Positions 16,408-23,794 of a stretch of 23,794 nucleotides of DNA are shown piece by piece. Numbering within the stretch: the stretch's first letter is position 1; every line of letters starts with the position of its first letter. The stretch comes from CAZOWL01 sp964583605 (GTDB lineage: Bacteria; Pseudomonadota; Gammaproteobacteria; Chromatiales; Chromatiaceae). The DNA lies in assembly GCA_964583605.1 (NCBI GenBank), contig CAZOWL010000071.1, positions 1-23,794 on the forward strand. The letters are read 5' to 3'. The notes under the pieces are model-generated. The model worked only from the letters and a program-made list of their open reading frames with translations. It was not told the DNA's origin and searched no databases. The position numbers and the translations under genes are program-made.

Positions 16408-18363
16408 ATGTCGCACTGGCACTGGCACTATCACGACTACCAACCGGCGCAGGAGCGCCTGCGCGAGGCGCTCTGCACGCTTGGCAACGGCTACTTTGCC
16501 ACGCGCGGCGCGGCACCGGAGTCCGAGGCATCCGAGCATCACTACCCCGGCACCTACCTCGCCGGCGGCTACGACCGGGCCGAGAGCGAGGTGCGGGGCC
16601 GCGTCGTCGAGAACGAGGATCTCGTGAATCTGCCCAACTGGCTGCCGCTCAGGATCATCTTCGACGACGGCAGCCGGTTCGATCCGGACGAGGTCGAGAT
16701 CCTCGCCTACCGCCAAACCCTGGACATGCGTCTGGGCATCCTGGAGCGTGACGTCCGCTTCCGAGACGCCAGCGGGCGCACGACGGCGCTGCGCCAGCGG
16801 CGGCTGGTGCATATGGCGCTGCATCACCTTGCGGCGCTGGAGACTGAGATCACCGCGCTGGATTGGTCGGGTGGCGTCACGGTGCAGAGCGCCCTGGACG
16901 GCCGCATCGTCAACGCCGGTGTCGAGCGCTACCAGGGGCTCACGAGCCGCCACCTGGAGCCGCTCACCACCGACAGCATCGGCGAGGACGGCATCCTGCT
17001 CGAGGTCCGCACGCGCCAATCGCGGCTCAAGATCGCGCTCGCCGCCCGTACCCGACTCTACCGCGAGAACCAGCGGCTCGACACCGAGCCGGCGCTGGCG
17101 AAGGATGACGCGCAGATCGGTCAGTCCTTCGCGCTGCGGCTCAAGGCAGGCCGGCCGGTGGTCATCGAGAAGCTCGTCGCTCTCTACACCTCGCGCGATG
17201 CGGCCATCAGCGAGTGCGGGCTGGCCGCGCGCGAGGCCATCATCGCGGCCCCGCGTTTCGAGCAGCTCCTGGCCGGCAGCGCGTTGATCTGGCAGCAGAT
17301 GTGGCAGCGCTTCGACCTGGAGCTCCAGCTCGCCAACGACGACGACGGCGGACGGGCGGCTGCCATCCTCCATCTGCATCTGTTCCATCTGCTGGTGACC
17401 GCCGGGCCGCAGGTCATGGACCTGGATGTCGGCGTGCCGGCCCGCGCTGAGCCGGGACTCGACAACCACGCCTACACGACGGTGATGGCGGCCTGGGTGC
17501 TGTGCCGGGCGCTGGAGCTGCCGCAGCACCTGCCGCGGGAGCGCTGGGACGAGCTCGTCGAGCAGCTCCGCATCACGAACGACGAATTGGCGCATTGGGA
17601 CCGCGTGAGCCGCAGGCTCCGGGTCTGCTTCCACGGCGATGGCATCATCAGCCAGTTCGAGGGGTTCGCGGAACTGAAGGAGCTGGACTGGGAGGATTAC
17701 CGGGCCCGTTATGGAGACATCCAGCGCCTGGATCGGATCCTCGAGGCCGAGGGCGATTCGCCGAATCGCTACCAGGCCACCAAGCAGGCGGATGTGCTGA
17801 TGCTGTTCTACCTGTTTTCGGCCGAGGAGGTGGTGAGGCTGTTCGAACGGCTCGGCTACGCATTCGACCCGGACCTGATCCCGCGCAACGTCGCCTATTA
17901 CGAATCGCGCACCAGTCATGGATCCACACTGAGCCGCGTCGTGAATGCCTGGGTCCTGGCGCGCTCGGACCGGCGTCGGTCCTGGCAGCTCTTCGCTGAG
18001 GCGATCGAGAGCGATGTCGCCGATATCCAAGGCGGCACGACCTCCGAAGGCATCCATCTCGGCGCCATCGCCGGCACCGTAGACCTGATGCAGCGCTGCT
18101 AAACGGGCATCGAGATGCGCGATGGGCGCCTGTGGCTCAACCCGAAGCTGCCCGAAGAGCTGGAACGTCTGTCGATTCGGCTGCGCTTCCGCGGCCAGAC
18201 GCTCTTGCTCGCGATCGGCCATCGGGAGATGCAGATCCGGGCCATCTCGGCGCAACTGAGCCCGACCCGCATCCAGGTCGGCGCGCGCAGCCTGACCCTG
18301 TGGCCCGGCGACGCGGAAGTCGTGTCGATCGCGGATATGCCGATCGCCGTGGAAGGCCCCTGA
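16408..18363 (+). pseudogene. GH65 disaccharide phosphorylase, deleted and with stop
   Basis: GH65 enzymes phosphorolyse alpha-linked disaccharides such as trehalose, maltose or kojibiose, giving beta-glucose-1-P, the substrate of the upstream mutase. The ATG at 16408 opens MSHWHWHYHDYQPAQERLRE, then ALCTLGNGYFATRGA, characteristic of the family N-terminus. At about 17440-17447 LDVGVPAR joins directly to PGLDNHAYTTVMAAWVL. In intact enzymes 120-150 residues lie between, including the GPDEYH general-acid Glu. At 18100-18102 a TAA replaces the Tyr expected after VDLMQRC. The same frame then continues with the normal C-terminus (TGIEMRDGRLWLNPKLPEEL) to 18363. Both lesions predict an inactive enzyme. 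The ribosome-binding site is weak (GGAG about 10 bases before the ATG). Confidence 0.85.
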
Positions 18364-18531
18364 CCGCCGGTCAGGTCAGCGCCACCCGAGCTGCAACGTC
18401 GCCGCCTCTACGCGGCTTGCAAGCCACGTGACGATCGACGAGACATGCCGCGGCCCGTCATGGGCCTGAGCGACACCGAGCGGAGAGCTCACGCCGTGCG
18501 CCTTGGCTCGCCCAAGACGCCCGGATGGCGG

Positions 18532-19200
18532 CTAGTGGAAGAAGATCATGTCCTCCATCGCCGGCGCGAAGATACGATAGTAGGGTGGTAGTCTGGCGAG
18601 ATGAGCCATTACCCCTTCATCGTGGATTTTACGCAGCTCGGGATTGACGCCGGTGAGCGTGAGGCCGAACAGCAGTGTGTCGGGGCTTTCCCACTCGGTA
18701 TGCACCAGGTACTGCTTGGGCCCACCTATCGGGATCGGCGGCGTGTTGTAGTCATCCGTCATGCCCATGAGCCGCGGCATGTCCTCTTCCAGGATCCGGT
18801 ACACCGGCTCCCACGGGCCGTCGACGACCATATCGAGGCAGCCGGCGCAGAGCTCGAAGATGCGCTCGTACTGCTCGTAGTGCATGCGCTCGTGCGCCTC
18901 GGCATCCTCCCAGACCGTGTATTGCCACAGGTTGAGCGGATTGAGCCTCAGATTCAGCGGCGACTCGATGACCGCCTCCATGCTGTCCGCGTTGATGAGC
19001 TTGGCCGCACCGAAGCGCCCGCCCAACGGGTGCACACCCGTCTGCAGGAAGGCATGAAAGCCGAGAAACCCCGGCTCGTTGGCAGTCGTCAGGCACACCT
19101 TCGGCCCGACGCGCTCCATCTTCTCGAACGACTCCGGTGCATTGGCGATAGCAGCCTGGTTGATGGCCAACGCTGCACCTTTCTTGATTCCCCGTACCAT
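18532..19200 (-). pseudogene. sor: Sulfur oxygenase reductase homologue, internally deleted
   Basis: SOR disproportionates elemental sulfur with oxygen to sulfite, thiosulfate and sulfide in the cytoplasm. The ATG at 19198-19200 has GAGGGA seven bases upstream and gives 222 residues; a TTG at 19263 is a weaker start. It matches SOR at both ends: SFEKMERVGPKVCLTTA (C36, the persulfide Cys), HERMH (H103, H107), CAGC (C118, C121), GPWEPVY (E131), then QYLVHTEW, PELRKIHDEG and YRIFAPAMED. So the iron ligands and all three Cys of the Acidianus enzyme are kept. Between MTDDYN and KQYLVH about 90-100 residues are missing in frame (308 residues in Acidianus ambivalens), covering much of the second ferredoxin-like repeat. 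It is either a dead gene or a compact variant. Confidence 0.75.
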
Positions 19201-19263
19201 GGCTTGCTCCCTCGGCTCGATGAACATCTCCCGTAGTTCGATCACGTACGGCCGTCTTGCCAA

Positions 19264-19755
19264 ACCTCAGCGAGCGAACTCGAGAAGACTCTCCAGCCCG
19301 GTTGACGCTGAGGCTGAGCCGCCGTGCAGCGCGACGTCACGACCGCGGCATCGCCGAACGGAGTCTCGGACCCGGTCTTCACGCGGGTCCGCAAGGGGTC
19401 CGGGCCGAACGAAGGTCGATAGTGCCGACAGGGCGTGCGCCGTGATTGTCCCTGCGTGATCAGAGGCAAATAGCATGCCGCAAGCGTTGGACGCGCCGAC
19501 GTCAGCAGGCCCAGACGCCGCGACCGCCACCGCCGCAGGCCCCTCGTCCTGTCGCAGCCAGAATCTACCCGGCCGACGCGAGACCAATTGGCGCAAAACC
19601 ACCTTGTCCTGGTTCTTTCCGACCAACCGTTCGGCAGGACATGCCAACGCCCTGGTCGCGGATCCGGCGTTGATGACGGCGGTTGGGAAATCGCCTAACC
19701 TCCGGCCAAATTACAGGCGTGCCCTGTTCCAATTCAGTGACCTCTGGTGACGGCC
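19264..19755. other. Stretch without a recognisable gene
   Basis: Region between the divergent sor and Uma2 genes. No frame on either strand gives a recognisable protein. An 8-bp inverted repeat (CGGACCCG ... CGGGTCCG, near 19368-19391) is present. At 19640-19666 a 27-base segment on the minus strand encodes RIRDQGVGM and matches the kinase gene (21174-21200) with one difference, a possible fragment of another histidine kinase. Confidence 0.4.
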
Positions 19756-20307
19756 ATGGCCGACTCAGCCGCACGACTCGCAACCTACGAGGACCTCTTG
19801 GACGTTCCGCCTCACTTGGTCGCGGAGATCCTGGGAGGTAGGTTGATCACCCGTCCGCGGCCGGCCCCTAAGCCCGCACTGGCTGGCTCCTCGCTGGGCT
19901 ATGATCTCATCGGGCCCTGCCAGATGGGCCGGGGCGGTCCCGGCGGATGGTGGATACTGGACAAACCAGAGCTGCACCTGGGAGTCGACGTGCTGGTTCC
20001 GGACATTGCTGGCTGGCGGCGTGAGCGCATGCCGGCAATGCCTGAGACCGCCTGGTTCGAGATCGCGCCCGACTGGGTCTGCGAGATCCTGTCCCCCTCC
20101 ACCGCCCGCGACGACCGGGTGGTCAAGATGCCCACCTACGCAAGGACTGGGGTCGGCCACCTCTGTCTGATCGACCCCGACTTACGCACCCTCGAGGTCT
20201 ACGGCCTGGAGTCGGGACACTGGGTCTTACTGGAGAGCCATCGAGACGACAGCGGCGTCTCGCCGCCGCCGTTCAGTGCGGTCGAAATCGGGCTCGGTGA
20301 CCTCTAG
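19756..20307 (+). CDS. Uma2/DUF820 family restriction-endonuclease-fold protein
   Basis: A 183-residue protein with the PD-(D/E)xK-type core of the Uma2 family: YEDLLDVPPHLVAEILGGRL, LGVDVLVPDIAGWRRER (PD motif), WVCEILSPST (Glu), RDDRVVKMPTYARTGVGHLC with the conserved Lys, and LIDPDLRTLEVYGLE. Family members are common, often multi-copy, in cyanobacteria and sulfur bacteria. Their role is unknown; a nuclease activity is inferred from the fold. The ATG at 19756 is chosen because MADSAARLATYEDLL is family-like; a GTG at 19747 is possible. No clear ribosome-binding site. Length is normal. Confidence 0.8.
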   Translation: MADSAARLATYEDLLDVPPHLVAEILGGRLITRPRPAPKPALAGSSLGYDLIGPCQMGRGGPGGWWILDKPELHLGVDVLVPDIAGWRRERMPAMPETAWFEIAPDWVCEILSPSTARDDRVVKMPTYARTGVGHLCLIDPDLRTLEVYGLESGHWVLLESHRDDSGVSPPPFSAVEIGLGDL

Positions 20308-20437
20308 GCCTGAGCCCGAGCGCCCATAGGGAAAGGGAGAAAAGGATCTCGTCTCCCAGGTGACCGCACCGTCCGTAGGTACAAGCTCACGCGCAGTTCG
20401 CCAGAACGTTCAGCTTGCCGTTGAACTGCTTCTTACC

Positions 20438-20557
20438 ATGAAATTCGCGGAGCACGTTCGCCCCCTCGCCCTCTGGGAGAGGGTTGGGGTGAGGGAACGA
20501 TCAGGGGCGAGGCGACATTTCATCGTCCGGGGTGGGTCGGCTCGCCCCATGATCGTT
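20438..20557 (+). repeat. Dispersed 120-bp hairpin repeat, copy C
   Basis: Nearly identical to copy A: starts ATGAAATTCGCGGAGCAC, includes CCCTCTGGGAGAGGGTTGGG and ends CTCGCCCCATGATCGTT. Its last bases overlap the minus-strand stop codon of the hybrid kinase (TAA, plus-strand TTA at 20556-20558). It therefore lies exactly at the 3' end of the kinase transcript and may serve as its terminator hairpin. Preceded by CTTACC, as is copy B. Confidence 0.88.
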
Positions 20558-22106
20558 AGTGCTCAGCAATCGCCGCTTCGAGCTCGGACAACGAGATCGG
20601 CTTGACCAGATGTCGATAGATGCCGGCACGCTGATCGCGCCGCCGTCGCTCCTCGTCACACGCCTGGCCCGTGACCATGATCAGCCGAGCCGCAGATAGC
20701 CCAGAAAGCCGCCGCAGCCGCGTTGCAACCTCATAGCCGTCGATGTCGGGCAGCCCAAGGTCGAGGATCACGACATCTGGTTGATATCGCTGCGCCGCGC
20801 GGATGCCCTGGCTGCCGCTCTCAGCCAGGTAGACCTCGTGCCCGCGGTTCTCGAGCAGCTGCTTCAGCCCATAGCCGAAGTCCAGGTTGTCCTCGATCAA
20901 CAGGACCCGCTGCGTCGGCCGGGTCCCGCTCGCGAGGGGCGTGGCCGGGTGCCCAGAGGCTGCGTCGAGGGCCGTGGGTGGCTCGGCCGGCAGCGTCACG
21001 ATCATCTCGCTGCCGCGCCCCAACCCAGGACTCGTCGCCCGGATGGTGCCCGCGTGCATCTCGACGAGCGTCCGCGCAAGCGTCAGGCCGACGCCCAGGC
21101 CCCTCAGCGAGCCGCGGCCTTCGTCCTGGCCCTGGAAGAAGGGCTCGAAGACGCGGGCGGCTGTCTCCTGGGTCATGCCGACGCCCTGGTCGCGGATCCG
21201 CACCTCGGCGAGCCCTCCCGCGGCCTCCAGTCGCACCCAAATGCGTCCGCCGGGCGGTGAATAGCGAGAGGCGTTGCTCAGGATGTTGGCAAAGACCTGG
21301 CGCAGGCGCATCGCGTCGGCACGCACCGGGATGGGGGCTTGCGACCACTCCACCTCCAGCACCTGGCTCTGCTCAGCGATCCGGCCCTGTACCTGGTCGA
21401 TCGCGTCTTGCAGCACCTCGTCCAGCGCGATCATCTCTGGCTGCAGCGCTAGCTTGCGCCTCGTGATGCGGGAGACGTCGAGCAGATCATCGAGTAACCG
21501 CTTGATCTGATAAGCCTGATTCAGAATGACCTGATGGCAGCGGACGGCCTGCTCGGCGTCGGGTGCCGTCAGATCGAGCACCTCAGCGCAGGTCATGATC
21601 GCGGCCAGGGGGTTGCGCAGCTCGTGCCCGAGCGTGGCCAAGAACTCGTCGCGCTGCCGGAGCCGCTCCTCCCGCTCGACAAGGAGATCGCGGATCCGGC
21701 ACTGATGACGCCGTTCGCTCAGGGCCATCTTGACGGTGCCGATGAAGCTGGCCATCTTGACCGGCCGCTCGATCAACGTGATGTGACCGTACCCCTCGTA
21801 ATCGCCGAGGAGGCGCGGGTCGGCGCGCGCTTGCGGGCGGGCGAGGATGATTACCGGCAGGGCCGACCAGTGGGCCTGTGCGGCGAGGGCCTTACGCACG
21901 CAATCGCTCGATGGCGCCTGAAGGGCTTCATCGGCAATCACCAGTACGCTCGCAGGGTCCGTCAGGGCCTGACAGAACTCGGCGGCCGAGGTGCAGACGA
22001 CCAGCGGCAGGCCGGCCGAGGCCTTGACCCGGTCGCACAGCTCGGCATCGCCTTGCGTCGGGGCCAGAACCAGGATGCGCTCGGGCTCGCAGGCCGTTGC
22101 GTCCAT
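20556..22106 (-). CDS. Hybrid sensor histidine kinase / response regulator
   Basis: A 516-residue cytoplasmic signalling protein with no membrane segment. Residues about 8-130 are a receiver-like domain (ILVLAPTQGDAELC, SVLVIADEAL with D59 as possible acceptor). Residues about 150-215 are a HisKA dimerisation domain with the phosphorylated His161 in GHELRNP. Residues about 260-375 are the ATP-binding domain: FANILSNASRYSPPGGR (N box), RDQGVGM (G1), FEPFFQG (F box) and GLGVGLTLA (G2). Residues 400-516 are a receiver with E405/D406, phosphorylated D449 (VILDLGLPD), T479 and K502. No DNA-binding output domain is present, so phosphate probably flows onward. It starts 16 bases after the KaiC-like gene, and the pair forms an operon. 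Confidence 0.9.
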   Translation of the reverse strand: MDATACEPERILVLAPTQGDAELCDRVKASAGLPLVVCTSAAEFCQALTDPASVLVIADEALQAPSSDCVRKALAAQAHWSALPVIILARPQARADPRLLGDYEGYGHITLIERPVKMASFIGTVKMALSERRHQCRIRDLLVEREERLRQRDEFLATLGHELRNPLAAIMTCAEVLDLTAPDAEQAVRCHQVILNQAYQIKRLLDDLLDVSRITRRKLALQPEMIALDEVLQDAIDQVQGRIAEQSQVLEVEWSQAPIPVRADAMRLRQVFANILSNASRYSPPGGRIWVRLEAAGGLAEVRIRDQGVGMTQETAARVFEPFFQGQDEGRGSLRGLGVGLTLARTLVEMHAGTIRATSPGLGRGSEMIVTLPAEPPTALDAASGHPATPLASGTRPTQRVLLIEDNLDFGYGLKQLLENRGHEVYLAESGSQGIRAAQRYQPDVVILDLGLPDIDGYEVATRLRRLSGLSAARLIMVTGQACDEERRRRDQRAGIYRHLVKPISLSELEAAIAEH

Positions 22107-22122
22107 CAGTGGGCAGTGGCCC

Positions 22123-23586
22123 TCACAGGAGCGGGCGCGACTCGCCGACGTATTCAGGTGTCCCGCTGAGGACGCCGCGGAAATCGGCCAGCGGCTCGCC
22201 GAGGCGGATCCCGCCAGTGCCGATCTGGTACTCGCGGATCGTGCGCTCGTGGCCGCCGTAGCGCCTCTTCAGCACCGAGATGGCGTAGCGGATGTGGCCG
22301 TAGGCCTCAAAATAGCGCTGCGCGATGACCGTATCGGCGAGATAGCTCAGATCGACGCAGGGCTCGGCCGGGCCTATCGGCGCAAGACCTTGAGCCATGG
22401 TGACCACGGACAGGGTTCCGGTGGCGCTCAAAAAGCTCAAGATCTCATGCACCTGGCGGCCCAGGAAACGCTCATCGGGCATCGCCTGCACGAGGCCGTT
22501 CAGGCTGTCGATCACGATCAGCTTGGCGCCGTGCTCCTCGACCTCGCGGGCGAGCTCGTGGGCGAACTCACCCGGTGAGAGCTCGCCCACGTCGATGCGG
22601 CGCAGCACCAAGAGCCCGGAGCTGACTGGACCATCGAGCTCGAGCCCTTGACTGGTAGCACGCAAGCGGAAGGTCTCGACCAGCTCGTCGAACAGATAGT
22701 AGGCGACCCGCTCCCCGCGGGCCGCTGCCGCCAAGGCCAGCGTGCAGGCCAGTGTCGACTTGCCGCAGCCGGCCGGCCCGATCAGGGCCGTGCTGGTGCC
22801 GCGCCGCAGGCCCCCGCCAAGCAGGGTGTCGAGCTGGTCGATCTCGGTCGAAACCGGGGTCGGGTCGTGCTCGCGGGCGTTCGTCGCGGCCTTGAGTCGC
22901 GGGAAGACGACGAGGCCACCCTTCGCGATACGGAAGTCGTGATAGCCGCCCGGGAAGCCCTGGGCACGCATCTTCGGCACCCAGAGTCGACGCCGCACCG
23001 GGCCATAGTCACTGACCCGCTGCTGCAGGCGCACTATGCCCCAGGCAAGGCTACGCGGATGTCGCTCGTCCTCGCCCTGCGGGTGATCCGTCGCGATTAG
23101 CGTACAGCCGATCTCATTGGCCTGGCTGCGAAACAGCGCGACATGACGGCGAAACTCCCCGGGGTGATCGCTCATGACCCGCAGCGTGCCCAGCGCATCG
23201 AGCACGAGCCGCTGCGGCCGTAAGGTCTCGACCTCGTTCAGCAGGGCTTGCACGCGCTCCTCCAGCGCAACCTCGGAGAGGTCGAACAGCGCCGAGGCCC
23301 GGACTTCCCTACCCGACTCGGCGAGGTCGCGCACGGCCAGACCGTCGAGCTTCCAGCCATGCGAGCTGGCGAGCTGCTCGATCTCGACCGTCGTCTCGGC
23401 AAGTGAGACGAACAGACAGGTGTCGCCATGGCGGACACCCTCCAGTGCGAACTGCAGGCCGAGTGTCGTCTTGCCGGTGCCGGGCTCACCTTCGATGAAA
23501 TAGAGGTGGCCGGTGCGCAGGCCGCCGCCCAAGACCTCATCGAGACCAGGCACGCCAGAGGACATCAAGTCTGTCTGTGCAGTCAC
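22123..23586 (-). CDS. KaiC-like double-domain ATPase
   Basis: A 487-residue RecA-fold tandem ATPase of the KaiC family. Domain 1 has Walker A GEPGTGKTT (33-41) and Walker B RLVLDALG (D130). Domain 2 has Walker A GPAGCGKST (270-278) and Walker B LIVIDSL (D360). The C-terminal RYAISVLKRRYGGHERTIRE block is typical of the KaiC CII domain. By my alignment the cyanobacterial phosphosites S431/T432 correspond to S414 and Y415. No kaiA or kaiB is nearby. Such KaiC homologues beside histidine kinases are common in non-cyanobacteria and probably regulate the partner kinase, not a full clock. The start is GTG 23584-23586, with GGAG about 10 bases upstream. Confidence 0.9.
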   Translation of the reverse strand: MTAQTDLMSSGVPGLDEVLGGGLRTGHLYFIEGEPGTGKTTLGLQFALEGVRHGDTCLFVSLAETTVEIEQLASSHGWKLDGLAVRDLAESGREVRASALFDLSEVALEERVQALLNEVETLRPQRLVLDALGTLRVMSDHPGEFRRHVALFRSQANEIGCTLIATDHPQGEDERHPRSLAWGIVRLQQRVSDYGPVRRRLWVPKMRAQGFPGGYHDFRIAKGGLVVFPRLKAATNAREHDPTPVSTEIDQLDTLLGGGLRRGTSTALIGPAGCGKSTLACTLALAAAARGERVAYYLFDELVETFRLRATSQGLELDGPVSSGLLVLRRIDVGELSPGEFAHELAREVEEHGAKLIVIDSLNGLVQAMPDERFLGRQVHEILSFLSATGTLSVVTMAQGLAPIGPAEPCVDLSYLADTVIAQRYFEAYGHIRYAISVLKRRYGGHERTIREYQIGTGGIRLGEPLADFRGVLSGTPEYVGESRPLL

Positions 23587-23643
23587 GGTCCGCTTCTCCG
23601 TTGCTCGGGCCAGGGCGTTGGCTCAGTAAAGCTGCCGATCAAG

Positions 23644-23672
23644 TGTATACGCTAAGGCCGACGATTGCCCAA
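23644..23672 (-). promoter_or_regulatory. Candidate promoter of the kaiC-like/kinase operon
   Basis: On the minus strand TTGGGC (23667-23672) is separated by exactly 17 bases from TATACA (23644-23649), a partial sigma-70-type -35/-10 pair. It lies about 58 bases before the GTG start and just inside repeat copy D. The match to consensus is weak at -35. Confidence 0.35.
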
Positions 23673-23684
23673 CGACGACTGCCT

Positions 23685-23794
23685 AACGATTATGGGGCGA
23701 GGCGAGCCACCCCAGACGATGAAAGGTCGCCCCGCCCCAAATCGTTCCCTCACCCCAACCCTCTCCCAGAGGGCGAGGGAGCGAACGTGCTTCG
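23685..23794 (-). repeat. Dispersed 120-bp hairpin repeat, copy D (inverted, cut by window end)
   Basis: Reverse complement of the element at 11605, 14534 and 20438. The plus strand reads AACGATTATGGGGCGAGGCG, then CCCTCACCCCAACCC and CTCTCCCAGAGGGCGAGGGA. The outer end (the ATGAAATTC side) lies beyond the window. It sits upstream of the kaiC-like gene, whereas copy C sits at the end of the same operon, so the KaiC/kinase operon is bracketed by two inverted copies. Confidence 0.85.

Noticed and set aside
16381..18102. TGA and TAA in the OtsB1-like frame considered as recoding (selenocysteine or readthrough)
   Set aside because: No selenocysteine insertion hairpin seen after the TGA, the TAA stands at an expected Tyr, and the GH65 part is already catalytically deleted. 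Mutation is simpler.
16327..18255. A 642-codon open frame on the minus strand opposite the GH65 gene
   Set aside because: High-GC shadow frame: low-complexity composition rich in Arg, Glu, Leu and Val, no recognisable motif, and the opposite strand carries clear GH65 homology.
19475..19750. A 91-codon plus-strand frame before the Uma2 gene
   Set aside because: Composition is not protein-like, there is no ribosome-binding site, and nothing is recognisable.

Overview
The window is high-GC, protein-coding DNA that looks like a gammaproteobacterium. A sulfur-oxidising Chromatiales-type relative is my best guess. This rests on gene content: an EncFtn/encapsulin pair, a sulfur oxygenase reductase relative, a KaiC-like ATPase with a hybrid kinase, a Uma2 protein and an RND pump. 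No rRNA or other taxonomic marker is present. No tRNA, rRNA or CRISPR array was seen.

Layout. (1) 1-2331 is a graveyard: an esterase missing its middle, an IS630-type transposase N-terminus broken by an 11-bp tandem duplication, a hicBA toxin-antitoxin pair whose hicB carries a one-base frameshift, and the C-terminal part of a phosphoglycerate mutase. (2) 2332-3551 is an intact two-gene iron-storage operon: encapsulated ferritin with a C-terminal cargo tag, overlapping a family 1 encapsulin shell gene. (3) 3680-7541 holds an RND efflux adaptor and pump joined by a deletion that removed the end of one and the start of the other. (4) 7795-12306 has two paralogous exported DUF4168-like proteins that bracket a dodecin and a large acyl-activating/ACP/acyltransferase fusion. 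(5) 12548-14369 has small membrane and regulatory genes: DUF2269, DUF502, a small unknown and ChaB. (6) 14710-18363 is one reading frame interrupted by two stop codons. It encodes beta-phosphoglucomutase, trehalose-6-phosphate phosphatase and GH65 phosphorylase modules, the order I recall for mycobacterial OtsB1. The GH65 part has also lost its catalytic segment. (7) 18532-19200 (minus) is a sulfur oxygenase reductase homologue lacking about 100 internal residues. (8) 19756-20307 is a Uma2 nuclease-like gene. (9) 20556-23586 (minus) is a KaiC-like double ATPase followed by a hybrid histidine kinase.

Two themes cut across the window. First, four copies of a roughly 120-bp dispersed repeat with two hairpin modules sit between genes; one supplies the stop codon of the kinase. 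Second, about ten genes or gene fragments are damaged, several by loss of a central or junctional segment, while their neighbours are intact. This is either real genome erosion or, partly, an assembly artefact. The systems that look functional are the encapsulin iron store, the KaiC/kinase pair, the DUF4168/dodecin/acyltransferase block and the small membrane genes.
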